Below are positions 16,310 through 25,556 of a stretch of DNA of 52,250 nt, piece by piece. The translations under genes and the position numbers were made by a program. This DNA comes from an uncultured Cytophagales bacterium (GTDB lineage Bacteria; Bacteroidota; Bacteroidia; Cytophagales; Thermoflexibacteraceae), in assembly GCA_938039675.1 (NCBI GenBank), contig CALHUI010000026.1:1-52250 (forward strand). The letters run 5' to 3'. Positions within the stretch are counted from its first letter, which is position 1, and every line of letters starts with the position of its first letter. A model generated the notes under the pieces. It saw nothing but the letters and a program-made list of their open reading frames with translations, was not told where the DNA came from and searched no databases.

Positions 16310-17587
16310 ATGTTACAAGTAACGTTTCTTCGTGAACACACCGACAAAGCGATTGTCGGGCTTGGCAAGCGCAACTTTCCCAATGCGGAACAGGTAATTG
16401 CCGAGGTGCTTGCCACCGACGATGCCCGTAAGCAAATACAGGCCGAGTTAGACAAGGTAAATGCCCGCATCAATGCGCTTTCCAAAGAAATCGGTGCAAT
16501 GATTAAAGAAGGCAAAAAAGCCGAGGCCGAGGCCGCCAAAGCCGAAACGGCAGGCTTGAAAACGGTTTCTAAGGAGTTGTCGGAAAAAATGGCAGCGTTG
16601 GAAGAACAACTGACCCGCTGGTTGTATGCCATCCCTAATATACCGCATGAGAGTGTGCCGCACGGCCGCTCTGCCGATGACAATGAGGTGGTTTTTCAAC
16701 ACGGCACTATTCCAACACTGGATGATGCCGCGCTGCCGCACTGGGATTTGATTAAAAAATTTGATATTATTAGCTTTGATTTGGGTAATAAAATCAGCGG
16801 CGCTGGTTTTCCCGTTTACAAGGGCAAAGGTGCAAAGTTGCAGCGTGCGCTGATGAATTTCTGTTTAGACCGCGCCAACGATGCGGGCTACTACGAAATA
16901 CAGCCTCCGGTGGTAGTAAATGAGGCTTCGGGCTACGGAACAGGGCAATTACCCGACAAAGAAGGGCAGATGTACTACATTACAGCCGATGGCTTGTACC
17001 TGATTCCGACTGCCGAGGTGCCTATCACCAACCTATACCGCGATGTTATTCTGCGCAAGGAAGATTTGCCCATCAAAAATGTAGGTTTTACGCCATGTTT
17101 TCGGCGCGAGGCAGGTTCATGGGGGGCGAACGTTCGCGGGCTGAACCGCTTACATCAGTTTGAAAAGGTTGAAATTGTGCAAGTACAGACTCCCGAAAAG
17201 TCTTACGAAACCTTGCAAGAAATGTGTGAGCACGTAAAAAGTCTGTTGATAGCGCTGGAATTGCCGTTCCGTATCCTGCGGCTTTGCGGAGGCGATATGG
17301 GCCCCACCTCCGCCCTGACCTATGACTTTGAAGTGTATTCAGCCGCTCAGCAGCGCTGGTTAGAGGTGAGTTCGGTCAGCAACTTTGAAACCTATCAGGC
17401 CAATCGCCTCAAACTGCGCTACCGCGACGAAAACAATAAAACGCAATTGCTACATACGCTCAACGGTAGTGCGCTGGCGTTCCCGCGTATTGTAGCTGCT
17501 ATTTTAGAAAACAACCAAAAAGCAGGCGAAGGTATCCGCATACCCAAAGCTCTGGTGCCCTACACAGGCTTTGAAACGATTGATTAA
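16310..17587 (+). CDS. serS: Seryl-tRNA synthetase
   Basis: Charges tRNA-Ser, and tRNA-Sec where present, with serine in the cytoplasm. The 425-residue class II enzyme has the N-terminal coiled-coil arm (about residues 30-105, with KEIGAMIKEGKKAEAEAAK) that grips the tRNA variable arm, then motif 1, motif 2 CFRREAGS and motif 3 LNGSALAFPRIVAAILEN. LIPTAEVPITN lies in the active site. Length matches the family. A 226-base gap with a minus-strand terminator follows. Confidence 0.97.
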   Translation: MLQVTFLREHTDKAIVGLGKRNFPNAEQVIAEVLATDDARKQIQAELDKVNARINALSKEIGAMIKEGKKAEAEAAKAETAGLKTVSKELSEKMAALEEQLTRWLYAIPNIPHESVPHGRSADDNEVVFQHGTIPTLDDAALPHWDLIKKFDIISFDLGNKISGAGFPVYKGKGAKLQRALMNFCLDRANDAGYYEIQPPVVVNEASGYGTGQLPDKEGQMYYITADGLYLIPTAEVPITNLYRDVILRKEDLPIKNVGFTPCFRREAGSWGANVRGLNRLHQFEKVEIVQVQTPEKSYETLQEMCEHVKSLLIALELPFRILRLCGGDMGPTSALTYDFEVYSAAQQRWLEVSSVSNFETYQANRLKLRYRDENNKTQLLHTLNGSALAFPRIVAAILENNQKAGEGIRIPKALVPYTGFETID

Positions 17588-17693
17588 CAAGGAAATAGGG
17601 GTCTGACTCTGCTGACAGAGATTCGTAAAAACAATTTATGTCGGCAGATTTATACAAAAGTGCAGCAGGTTTGCCAAAAATTTTAAATAGTTG

Positions 17694-17740
17694 AAAAAAG
17701 CATTTAAACCTGGCATGTCTTAGATAGCTGTCAGGTTTAA
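17694..17740 (-). terminator. Terminator for the HMG-CoA lyase gene
   Basis: A 12-bp stem with one G-U pair (17704-17715 with 17729-17740) is followed on the reverse strand by six T (17694-17699). Confidence 0.7.
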
Positions 17741-17813
17741 GTGTAAAAAATACAAAATTCGAAACCGCAATTCCAAAAGTCGCTGTTCAATAGTTGCTTG
17801 ACTGATACTGCTA

Positions 17814-18716
17814 CTATTTCAATACATTTTTTATTTTGCCCGGCAATTTTTTACCTAAAATTTCTTCCATCTCGCAACTGATGGCAACAATGGCAGCAAT
17901 ATCAATGCCTGTGCGGATACCCATTTGTTCCAGCATATAGGCCGTATCTTCGGTGGCGATATTGCCTGTAGCGCCTTTGATGAACGGGCAGCCGCCCAGT
18001 CCTCCGAAGGCTGTATCAAAATGCCGCACGCCTACACGCATGGCAGCGACTACGTTGGCAAGTCCTTTGCCTTCGGTATCGTGCAGATGCAGCATTACGG
18101 GCACATGGCCGGCCATTTCAACAATTTGCCCCATTATTTCTTCCATCTGGCGCGGATTACCCATACCTGTACTGTCGGCAAGCGCTATTTCGTCAATACC
18201 CAAGTCTAAATGTCGTTTGCTGAGGTCTAATACTCGCTGTGCAGGGATTTTACCCTCATAGCGGCAGCCAAAGGCACATTGCAATCCGCCGCGAACGCGC
18301 ATACCGGCGGCTTTGGCAGTGCGCACCATGCTCTCAAACTCTGCCATAGCCTCTTCAAGGCTTTTGTTGGCATTTTTGCGGCTGTGCGTGTCGCTCGCAG
18401 AAATGGAGGCCGCTACATGCGTAAAACCTGCTTCTACGGCGCGCTCAACGCCCTTCGTATTGAGTACCAGTGCATTCAGCGATACATCGGGGCGTTGCTG
18501 TATGGCGGCAAAAACAGCCGCTGTATCGGCCATTTGCGGCACTAATTTCGGATTGACAAAAGAACCGACCTGAATCCGTTTCAGCCCTGCATCCATTAGG
18601 CGGTGAATGAGTTCAACCTTTTTTTCGGTGGGCAGCAGCATGCTTTCAACCTGTAAGCCGTCGCGCAGCCCTTGTTCTTCTAAAATGACTTCTGATGGAT
18701 ACATAGGGAGATTCAT
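17814..18716 (-). CDS. mvaB: Hydroxymethylglutaryl-CoA lyase
   Basis: A 300-residue TIM-barrel lyase of the HMG-CoA lyase/isopropylmalate synthase family, which cleaves HMG-CoA to acetyl-CoA and acetoacetate in leucine and ketone-body metabolism. The signatures are EQGLRDGLQ at the N-terminus, with the catalytic Arg and Asp, HLHDTEG for the metal-binding His pair, and FGGLGGCPFIKGATGN, the Cys-containing G-loop. The gene is next to, and divergent from, an acyl-CoA reductase and the mevalonate operon, whose first intermediate is also HMG-CoA. Whether it competes with that pathway or serves leucine breakdown cannot be told. Confidence 0.92.
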   Translation of the reverse strand: MNLPMYPSEVILEEQGLRDGLQVESMLLPTEKKVELIHRLMDAGLKRIQVGSFVNPKLVPQMADTAAVFAAIQQRPDVSLNALVLNTKGVERAVEAGFTHVAASISASDTHSRKNANKSLEEAMAEFESMVRTAKAAGMRVRGGLQCAFGCRYEGKIPAQRVLDLSKRHLDLGIDEIALADSTGMGNPRQMEEIMGQIVEMAGHVPVMLHLHDTEGKGLANVVAAMRVGVRHFDTAFGGLGGCPFIKGATGNIATEDTAYMLEQMGIRTGIDIAAIVAISCEMEEILGKKLPGKIKNVLK

Positions 18717-18730
18717 TTTTTATTGCGTAA

Positions 18731-18738
18731 CAAAATTA
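18731..18738 (-). promoter_or_regulatory. Likely -7 box of the HMG-CoA lyase promoter
   Basis: Reverse strand TAATTTTG fits TAnnTTTG and lies 15 bases upstream of the start codon; the nearest TTG is 24 bases away, slightly long. Confidence 0.4.
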
Positions 18739-18768
18739 AGACTTTTGCGCCTCTAAATAATTCAACAA

Positions 18769-19785
18769 ATGATGTCGCATCAACAAGTAGCAGAGGCGTT
18801 TATTGCACTGGGGCAGCGTTTACGGCAACTGCCTGAGGATGAGTTGGAAAGGCTTTGCAACGGAGCTGCTGCCCGCAACAGTTGGTTTATTGCCTCGTAC
18901 GTGCGTCAAGCACTGGACGGTATTGCGCACATGTTAGCGCCCGACGCACTGTACCAATGGCTGGCCGCCTACGATTTGCCTGTTACACAGCCCAAAACCA
19001 TTGGTGTGATTATGGCTGGCAATATCCCGCTGGCAGGTTTTCACGACTTCCTCTGTGTATTGCTCAGCGGGCATCGGTTAGCGGCGAAGATGAGTTCGCA
19101 AGACAATTTCCTTTTGCCGCAACTGTCCGAAATGCTGTTTGAAACGATGCCTGAACTGCGCGAGCGCGTGCAATGGACAGAGCAGTTGAAAGCCGCAGAT
19201 GCTATTATTGCTACGGGCAGCGACAATTCGTCTCGTTACTTCCAATATTACTTCGGTAAATATCCGCACATTATCCGTCAGAATCGCGTGTCGGCAGCAG
19301 TGCTCGATGGCTCGGAAACACCGGAGGAACTGGCCGGCTTGGCACATGATGCCATGCTGTATTTCGGTTTGGGGTGTCGCAGCATTGCCAAGTTGTTTGT
19401 TCCCGCAGACTATGATTTTACTCCTTTTTTACAACAGACCGAAAAACTGGCCGACTTGGTGGACAATCACAAATACCGCAATAATTACGATTATCAGAAA
19501 TCTATCTTTTTGGTCAATCGCGTGCCGCATTTGGATAGCGGATTTGTATTATTGAACGAAAATGAGGCCTTGGTATCGCCAATGTCTGTGATTTACTATC
19601 AATACTATCGCAGCCGCGAAGAGCTGATGCAACTGTTGGCTGCACAAGCCGATAAACTGCAATGCGTAGCTGCTCACGATAACCGATTATTCAGCCGAAC
19701 GGTAGCTTTCGGGCAGACACAAATGCCCGGCATTGCCGATTATGCCGATGGAACAGATACGATGGCGTTTCTTTTGCAGGTGTAG
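18769..19785 (+). CDS. Acyl-CoA reductase (LuxC-like)
   Basis: A 338-residue member of the Bacteroidota acyl-CoA reductase family related to LuxC and aldehyde dehydrogenases. It carries VIMAGNIPLAGFHDFLCVLLSGH, IIATGSDNSSRYFQYYFG and the active Cys in YFGLGCRSIAK. Family members reduce long-chain acyl-CoA or acyl-ACP to aldehyde with NADPH; the physiological product in Bacteroidota is not settled. It is divergent from HMG-CoA lyase and followed by a promoter for the mevalonate operon. Confidence 0.85.
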   Translation: MMSHQQVAEAFIALGQRLRQLPEDELERLCNGAAARNSWFIASYVRQALDGIAHMLAPDALYQWLAAYDLPVTQPKTIGVIMAGNIPLAGFHDFLCVLLSGHRLAAKMSSQDNFLLPQLSEMLFETMPELRERVQWTEQLKAADAIIATGSDNSSRYFQYYFGKYPHIIRQNRVSAAVLDGSETPEELAGLAHDAMLYFGLGCRSIAKLFVPADYDFTPFLQQTEKLADLVDNHKYRNNYDYQKSIFLVNRVPHLDSGFVLLNENEALVSPMSVIYYQYYRSREELMQLLAAQADKLQCVAAHDNRLFSRTVAFGQTQMPGIADYADGTDTMAFLLQV

Positions 19786-19923
19786 ATTGGGCGTTTGATA
19801 CGGTCTTGCCCAATTGCAGCCGTGAAATTCTGTTTTGGGCAATTATCAATGTTGCGCTGCGAAAATGTTCTTGTACGTTTTGCAATATTTTCTTATCATC
19901 TGCCAAACATTTTCAGGCTTGTA

Positions 19924-19955
19924 TTGCTTATAAATAAGAATCAGTTTTAGCTTTG
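19924..19955 (+). promoter_or_regulatory. Promoter of the mevalonate operon
   Basis: TTG at 19924-19926, a 21-base spacer and TAGCTTTG at 19948-19955. Transcription would start near 19962, which makes a GTG start at 19964 unlikely and favours TTG at 20012 (or 19997). Confidence 0.7.
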
Positions 19956-20011
19956 TAATATGTGTGCTTTTAAGCGCACCTGTCTTCTGTAATCTTTTGG
20001 AAACGATTATC

Positions 20012-21046
20012 TTGACAAATACACCGGATAAAACAGTTGATAACGACTCTACGGCAGTCTCCCGCAAAAAAGACCATATTGATATGGCCTTTCGTTCGCA
20101 GGTTACTCAAGCACAGTTGGACAGTCGTTTTTTTTATGAACCCGTTCTTGCTGCTCATCCCCGAGGGTTAGAGCCTTTCAAATTTTTGGGAAAAACCTTC
20201 CACGTGCCGATGTGGGTTTCCAGCATGACAGGTGGCACACAAATGGCACGTAAGATTAATGCCAATCTGGCACGTGCCTGTGGGGAATTTGGTTTTGGCA
20301 TGGGGTTGGGTTCTTGCCGTTCGCTGCTGTACTCCAACGAACATTTTGCAGACTTCAACGTTCGCCCCGTAATGGGCTTTGCTGTGCCGTTATTTGCCAA
20401 TCTGGGCATTGCGCAGGTAGAGCAGTTACTACAAAAAAATCAGTGGTATTTGGCCGAAGAAATGGTCAACCGCCTGCGAGCCGATGGTCTGATTATCCAC
20501 ATCAACCCTACTCAGGAGTGGCTGCAACCCGAGGGAGATTTGCTCAAAAATCCTCCTCTGCAAGTCATAGAGGAAGTTCTGTCCCTCACAGAAATGCCTG
20601 TGATTGTAAAAGAAGTTGGTCAGGGTATGGGACCGGAAAGTCTTCGCGCTTTGTTTCGGTTGCCTTTGGCGGCTGTGGACTTTGCCGCAGCAGGCGGTAC
20701 TAACTTTGCTTTGCTGGAACTGCTCCGTTCCGATGAAGAACAAAAAAACGCCTACGATTGCCTGAGTACAGTCGGGCATTCGGCCGCAGAAATGGTTGAT
20801 TTTACCAACGAAATAACTACTGAACTGGGTGAACATTGCCTGTGCCGACAGGTGATTATTTCGGGAGGTGTACGCAACTTTTTGGACGGCTATTACCTGA
20901 TTCATCGGTTAAATATGCCGGCTGTTTACGGGCAGGCTTCCGGTTTTTTAAAATATGCCCGCGAAAACTACGAACTTTTGCATCGCTATATCTCTTTGCA
21001 AATCAAGGGTTACAGCTATGCGCAGCAATATTTGAAAGTCCGATAA
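20012..21046 (+). CDS. fni: Type 2 isopentenyl-diphosphate delta-isomerase
   Basis: FMN- and NADPH-dependent interconversion of isopentenyl and dimethylallyl diphosphate, the last step of the mevalonate route. The 344-residue protein shows RKKDHIDMAF, SSMTGGT, MGLGSCRS, HINPTQEW, VIVKEVGQGMG and AAGGTNF, the flavin and substrate motifs of the type 2 family. The frame is open from a GTG at 19964, but the promoter just upstream makes that codon sit at the transcript start. I therefore use TTG at 20012; TTG at 19997 remains possible. There is no ATG before the conserved region. It leads the operon. Confidence 0.93.
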   Translation: MTNTPDKTVDNDSTAVSRKKDHIDMAFRSQVTQAQLDSRFFYEPVLAAHPRGLEPFKFLGKTFHVPMWVSSMTGGTQMARKINANLARACGEFGFGMGLGSCRSLLYSNEHFADFNVRPVMGFAVPLFANLGIAQVEQLLQKNQWYLAEEMVNRLRADGLIIHINPTQEWLQPEGDLLKNPPLQVIEEVLSLTEMPVIVKEVGQGMGPESLRALFRLPLAAVDFAAAGGTNFALLELLRSDEEQKNAYDCLSTVGHSAAEMVDFTNEITTELGEHCLCRQVIISGGVRNFLDGYYLIHRLNMPAVYGQASGFLKYARENYELLHRYISLQIKGYSYAQQYLKVR

Positions 21047-21105
21047 AATCAAACAAACAATCGCTCAACATCATCCTTTTAGTGCATTACTTTTAATTCA
21101 TCATT

Positions 21106-22464
21106 ATGCAAACCGTCTCAGGGTACTCAAAATTGAGCAAAGAACAAAAGTTAGAATGGTTAGCCCGCCAAGTCAGCGATGAGCCACAGGCTTTTATTGA
21201 TGAGATGAAAAGCTATTGGCATACCGACCGAGCCGTGCAAAAGCTGTTTGACGAATTCAGCGAAAACACACTGACCAACTTCTACATGCCTTTTGGTATA
21301 GTCCCTAATGTTTTGTTAAATGGCGAACTGTATGCCGTTCCAATGGTGATTGAAGAAAGTTCGGTAGTAGCAGCGGCATCGCAAAGCGCTAAGTTTTGGC
21401 AAACCCGCGGCGGATTTAAAGCGGAAATTATTAGCACCAAAAAAATCGGTCAGGTACATTTCTTATGGGAGGGCGATTTCCTCAAATTAGACGTGCTGTT
21501 TGACGACCTGAAAGAAAAAATGCTGGATAACACCGCTCTGATTACCAAGAATATGCGCCAACGCGGCGGCGGTATTGTAGATATAGAACTGGTAAATATG
21601 ACACATATTGAGCCGCATTATTATCAATTTAAAGCCACCTTTGAAACCTGTGACTCAATGGGTGCAAACTTTATTAACACCTGCTTGGAGGAGTTTGCCC
21701 GCACGTTTAAGCAGTGGGCAGCCGAACAGGAAGGCTTCAACGAGAAAGAGCGCAACCCAATGGTGATTATGTCCATCCTTTCCAACTACACGCCGGAGTG
21801 TCTGGTAAAGGCTTGGGTAGAATGTCCTGTTGCCGATTTGGGTAATTTTGACGAAATGGATGCCGAAACCTTTGCGTTTAAGTTTCAAAAAGCCTTGATG
21901 ATTGCCAAAAACGATGTTTACAGAGCTACTACCCACAACAAAGGCATTTTTAACGGCATAGATGCAGTAGTTTTGGCAACAGGCAATGATTTCCGCGCCG
22001 TAGAGGCGTGTGGTCATGCCTATGCTGCCCGCGATGGCAAGTATCGCAGCCTGACCGATTGTTCGGTAGAAAACGGCATTTTCCGTTTCTGGATTACTAT
22101 ACCAATGGCATTGGGCACTGTTGGCGGGCTGACCAACCTCCACCCGATTGTGCGCCGCTCTTTTGAAATTTTAGGGCATCCCAATGCAAAACAACTAATG
22201 AAAATTGCAGCTACAATAGGTCTGGCACAAAATTTTGGTGCTGTTAAGTCATTGATTACCAGTGGTATTCAGAAAGGGCATATGAAAATGCACCTGATGA
22301 ATATTCTTAAACATTTTGAGGCAACAGAGGCCGAAACAGCAGCAGCAGTAGAACACTTCAAACATCACGTAGTTTCTTTCAGTGCTGTACGCTACCTTTT
22401 AGACGGCTATCGGGAAGCTGCGGAAGCTAAGCGCAACAACGATTCTAATTCAGCACTATTATAA
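21106..22464 (+). CDS. Hydroxymethylglutaryl-CoA reductase
   Basis: Reduces HMG-CoA to mevalonate. The 452-residue soluble enzyme opens with YSKLSKEQKLEWLA and has no membrane anchor, as in class II bacterial enzymes. Catalytic residues can be followed: Glu in ENTLTNFYMPFG, then VPMVIEESSVVAAAS, Lys and Asp in HNKGIFNGIDAV, ATGNDFRAVEACGHAYAARDG, and the general-acid His in QKGHMKMH. It lies 59 bases after the isomerase gene and 23 bases before the GYDIA kinase in a run of five mevalonate genes. HMG-CoA synthase is not in the window. Confidence 0.93.
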   Translation: MQTVSGYSKLSKEQKLEWLARQVSDEPQAFIDEMKSYWHTDRAVQKLFDEFSENTLTNFYMPFGIVPNVLLNGELYAVPMVIEESSVVAAASQSAKFWQTRGGFKAEIISTKKIGQVHFLWEGDFLKLDVLFDDLKEKMLDNTALITKNMRQRGGGIVDIELVNMTHIEPHYYQFKATFETCDSMGANFINTCLEEFARTFKQWAAEQEGFNEKERNPMVIMSILSNYTPECLVKAWVECPVADLGNFDEMDAETFAFKFQKALMIAKNDVYRATTHNKGIFNGIDAVVLATGNDFRAVEACGHAYAARDGKYRSLTDCSVENGIFRFWITIPMALGTVGGLTNLHPIVRRSFEILGHPNAKQLMKIAATIGLAQNFGAVKSLITSGIQKGHMKMHLMNILKHFEATEAETAAAVEHFKHHVVSFSAVRYLLDGYREAAEAKRNNDSNSALL

Positions 22465-22487
22465 ATCATTTTTTAGCAATTCGGCTT

Positions 22488-23420
22488 ATGCAAAACTTCT
22501 ATGGCAGTGGTAAATTATTGCTCAGCGGTGAGTATTACGTACTGGATGGTGCGCTTGCGCTGGCAATGCCCACGCGTTTTGGTCAGAAACTGAAAGTTAC
22601 TTATTATGCTTCCGAGCACAAAGTGCTGCATTGGAAAAGTTACGACAATGAGGGTAAGCTGTGGTTTGAAGCAAAATTTGATACAGAATCTTTTGACTGC
22701 TTAGATAGGTTTATATCGCAAAAGTCACTAACCCTGCAAAAAATATTGCGCATGACGCGCCGTTTGGCTGCCAATTTTCTCAAAGGCCGCGAGTATGTGC
22801 TGGTAGAAACCTACTTAGAATTTCCACGCTGGTGGGGCTTAGGCAGCAGCAGCACGCTCATTCACAACGTTGCGCAGTGGGCAGAGGTTGACCCTTACGA
22901 CCTTCTATTCGGTACGCTGGGCGGTTCGGGCTATGACGTAGCCTGTGCACAGGCAGAAGGGCCTATTTTGTATAAAAAATCGGCAGACGGGCCGCACCGC
23001 CACATCGTAACCTTTGACCCGCCGTTTAAGCAAAATTTGTATTTTGTTTATTTGGGCAAAAAACAGTCTTCGGCGGCAGCCATTAAGCATTACCGTTCGA
23101 TGAGGCACAACAAAGCAGAGCTTGCCGAGCAACTGACCCAGATTACACAAGAGTTTCTTTGCGCCGAAACTCTCGAACAGTTTGACAAACTGATAGAAAA
23201 GCACGAGTCGCTTATTGCGCATAGCCTGCACCTCACACGTACCAAAGACTTGTTTTTTAAAGACTTTTGGGGAGAGATTAAGTCGCTGGGAGCGTGGGGA
23301 GGCGACTTCGTATTGGCTACGAGCAGCCGCACCGAAGCAGAAACGCGACAATATTTTGCCCAAAAGGGTTTTGATGTGATGCTGACCTATGCCGAAATGA
23401 TTAAAGCATCTGAACAATAG
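22488..23420 (+). CDS. GYDIA-type GHMP kinase (probable phosphomevalonate kinase role)
   Basis: A 310-residue GHMP-superfamily kinase. The N-terminal SGKLLLSGEYYVLDG is the mevalonate/galactokinase-like opening, the phosphate-binding loop is WWGLGSSSTL, and GGSGYDVA is the Bacteroidota GYDIA motif. It stands between HMG-CoA reductase and diphosphomevalonate decarboxylase. The operon also has mevalonate kinase but no classical phosphomevalonate kinase, so this gene is the natural candidate for that step. That assignment comes from context, not from a motif. Confidence 0.85.
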   Translation: MQNFYGSGKLLLSGEYYVLDGALALAMPTRFGQKLKVTYYASEHKVLHWKSYDNEGKLWFEAKFDTESFDCLDRFISQKSLTLQKILRMTRRLAANFLKGREYVLVETYLEFPRWWGLGSSSTLIHNVAQWAEVDPYDLLFGTLGGSGYDVACAQAEGPILYKKSADGPHRHIVTFDPPFKQNLYFVYLGKKQSSAAAIKHYRSMRHNKAELAEQLTQITQEFLCAETLEQFDKLIEKHESLIAHSLHLTRTKDLFFKDFWGEIKSLGAWGGDFVLATSSRTEAETRQYFAQKGFDVMLTYAEMIKASEQ

Positions 23421-23465
23421 GAAAGAAATGTAGCAAACGAGCACGGCACTGCCATTGCAATATCC

Positions 23466-23473
23466 TAAATTTG
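23466..23473 (+). promoter_or_regulatory. Possible internal -7 box before mvaD
   Basis: TAAATTTG fits TAnnTTTG and lies in the 90-base gap before the decarboxylase gene. No clear -33 TTG is seen. Confidence 0.35.
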
Positions 23474-23510
23474 CCGTGGTTTATTTCTTTTCACCTAAAA
23501 CGGTTTTGTT

Positions 23511-24566
23511 TTGGCACTACACCCGCAAGAGCACATCATATACTGGCGTGTCCCTTCCAATATCGCTTTAGTAAAATACTGGGGAAAACACGGCGTACAA
23601 CTTCCTCAAAATCCTTCGCTGAGTTTTACGCTACGGCAGTCCTACACTGATATGCAGATTTTATACCGCCCGTCAGAGAGCGGCAACCGCACCATTGATT
23701 TTTATTTTGAAGGCAAGCCTAACGAAAAATTTAAGGCAAAAATTGTACAATTTTTGGAAAGCCTGCCAGATGATTTTGCTTTTACCAAAGGTTTGCAACT
23801 AACAATCAAATCGCTCAATTCTTTTCCTCATTCTGCGGGTATAGCTTCCTCTGCTTCCAGTATGGGGGCACTTGCCATGTGTTTGGCTACACTTGCCCAA
23901 AAGCAAGGTGTCTTTTTGGGCAGCCCTGAACAAGCTCTGCAAAAAGCCTCCAATTGGGCAAGGCTGGCATCGGGCAGTGCTTGTCGCTCTGTTTACGGCG
24001 GTTATACTGTTTGGGGCGCAACCCACGAACTGCCCGGCAGTTCAGACTTGTTTGCCATTCCTTTGGAAACACAGCAAGTGCACCCGTATTTTGCTACTTT
24101 TTGCGATACTATCTTGATTATCAGTGGTGAAGAAAAAGCTGTGTCCAGTCGTGCCGGTCATGCGCTGATGAATGGCCACCCGTTTGCAACGGTTCGTTAC
24201 GAGCAGGCACGCCGCAACCTTAGCCGATTGCTGGATGTACTGAAAAACGGCGATATAGAAGATTTTATTCAAATTGTTGAAAATGAGGCACTTACGCTTC
24301 ATGGCTTAATGATGAATTCCAATCCTTCGTTCATCCTGATGAAGCCTGCTACCCTTGCCGTGATTGAAGAGCTTCGCACTTTCCGCCGCGATACCGGCAT
24401 TCCGCTGACCTTCACACTCGATGCGGGGCCGAATATTCATTTGCTTTATCCTTTGGCTTATCAGGTTGAAATTCATGCATTTATTACCGACCGACTGGTC
24501 AGGTATTGTCAGGAAAACCGCTACATTCACGACGGCGTAGGTACAGGGCCGCAACTGTTCAATTAA
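23511..24566 (+). CDS. mvaD: Diphosphomevalonate decarboxylase
   Basis: Converts mevalonate diphosphate to isopentenyl diphosphate using ATP. The 351-residue GHMP protein shows PSNIALVKYWGKHG, PQNPSLSFTL, the loop SAGIASSASSMGALA, SGSACRSVYGGY and the catalytic Asp in FTLDAGPNIHLLYP. No ATG occurs before the conserved start, so translation must begin at the TTG at 23511 (MALHPQEH once decoded). It sits between the GYDIA kinase and mevalonate kinase genes; 14 bases separate it from the latter. Confidence 0.94.
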   Translation: MALHPQEHIIYWRVPSNIALVKYWGKHGVQLPQNPSLSFTLRQSYTDMQILYRPSESGNRTIDFYFEGKPNEKFKAKIVQFLESLPDDFAFTKGLQLTIKSLNSFPHSAGIASSASSMGALAMCLATLAQKQGVFLGSPEQALQKASNWARLASGSACRSVYGGYTVWGATHELPGSSDLFAIPLETQQVHPYFATFCDTILIISGEEKAVSSRAGHALMNGHPFATVRYEQARRNLSRLLDVLKNGDIEDFIQIVENEALTLHGLMMNSNPSFILMKPATLAVIEELRTFRRDTGIPLTFTLDAGPNIHLLYPLAYQVEIHAFITDRLVRYCQENRYIHDGVGTGPQLFN

Positions 24567-24580
24567 TCGCAGGCACAGCA

Positions 24581-25537
24581 ATGATTTATTCTAATACTGA
24601 TTCTCCGACTTTTCATTCCAAAGTCCTGCTTTTTGGCGAATACAGCCTGATTCTCAACTCCATGGGGCTTGCCTTGCCCTATCCGCTGTTTCAAGGGCGG
24701 CTGGTGCTTAAACATATCACTGACAGCTCGCGCCGAATAGACCAGTCCAATCGCGAACTGAAAGCCTTTTGCGATTACATGAAACTGCGCAAGCGGCAGC
24801 AAGCGCTCAGCTTTGACTTTGATATCAACTCAATGGAGTTTGACGTGGCGCAGGGGCTTTATTTCCAGTCCAATATTCCGCAAGGGTTCGGCGTAGGCAG
24901 TTCGGGGGCGCTTACGGCTGCTTTGTACGACCGCTATGTGTACGATAAAATTATGCACAACGGGCATCCGGGCAATGATGAAATCGTACAACTGAAAAAG
25001 ATTTTTGCAGAGATGGAATCCCATTTTCATGGCTCCAGCTCGGGGGTGGACCCGTTGATTTGCTACTTGGACTTGCCGTTGCTGATTCGCAGCAAAACGC
25101 ATATTGAAACCGTGCAGTTGCCTCGCCCAACCACCAACTGCGGGGGAATATTCTTGCTCAATACGGGAAGGCCGCGCAAAACAGAGCCTTTAGTAAACCT
25201 TTTTCTGGAAAAAATGCAAAATCAGGAGTTCGCAGAACTTTGCAGAAACGAACTGATTCCGTACAATGAAAATTGTATTCGGTATTTACTTGCAGGCCAA
25301 ATCGATAATTTGTTTGATGAGCTTGCCAAACTCTCGGCCTTTCAATTGCAGCATCTCAACCAGATGATTCCGCCATTGTTCCGGCAAATTTGGCAATATG
25401 GGCTTGATTCGGGGCTGTACTACCTCAAGCTTTGCGGCGCAGGCGGCGGGGGCTTCATTCTTGGATTTACCAAAGATTTCACGATAACTCGCGGCCATCT
25501 GGAAGACTATCAGTCGCGCATTGCCTATCGTTTGTAA
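24581..25537 (+). CDS. Mevalonate kinase
   Basis: A 318-residue GHMP kinase that phosphorylates mevalonate. It has HSKVLLFGEYSLILN at the N-terminus, the ATP loop GFGVGSSGALTAAL, HGSSSGVDPLICYLD with the catalytic Asp, and the C-terminal LCGAGGGGFILGF. The frame runs back to 24506 inside mvaD, but the ATG at 24581 fits the family. It is the last of five mevalonate genes. The ChaN gene follows after 19 bases and may share the transcript. Confidence 0.88.
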   Translation: MIYSNTDSPTFHSKVLLFGEYSLILNSMGLALPYPLFQGRLVLKHITDSSRRIDQSNRELKAFCDYMKLRKRQQALSFDFDINSMEFDVAQGLYFQSNIPQGFGVGSSGALTAALYDRYVYDKIMHNGHPGNDEIVQLKKIFAEMESHFHGSSSGVDPLICYLDLPLLIRSKTHIETVQLPRPTTNCGGIFLLNTGRPRKTEPLVNLFLEKMQNQEFAELCRNELIPYNENCIRYLLAGQIDNLFDELAKLSAFQLQHLNQMIPPLFRQIWQYGLDSGLYYLKLCGAGGGGFILGFTKDFTITRGHLEDYQSRIAYRL

Positions 25538-25556
25538 TCAATTTTGAATATTTGCC

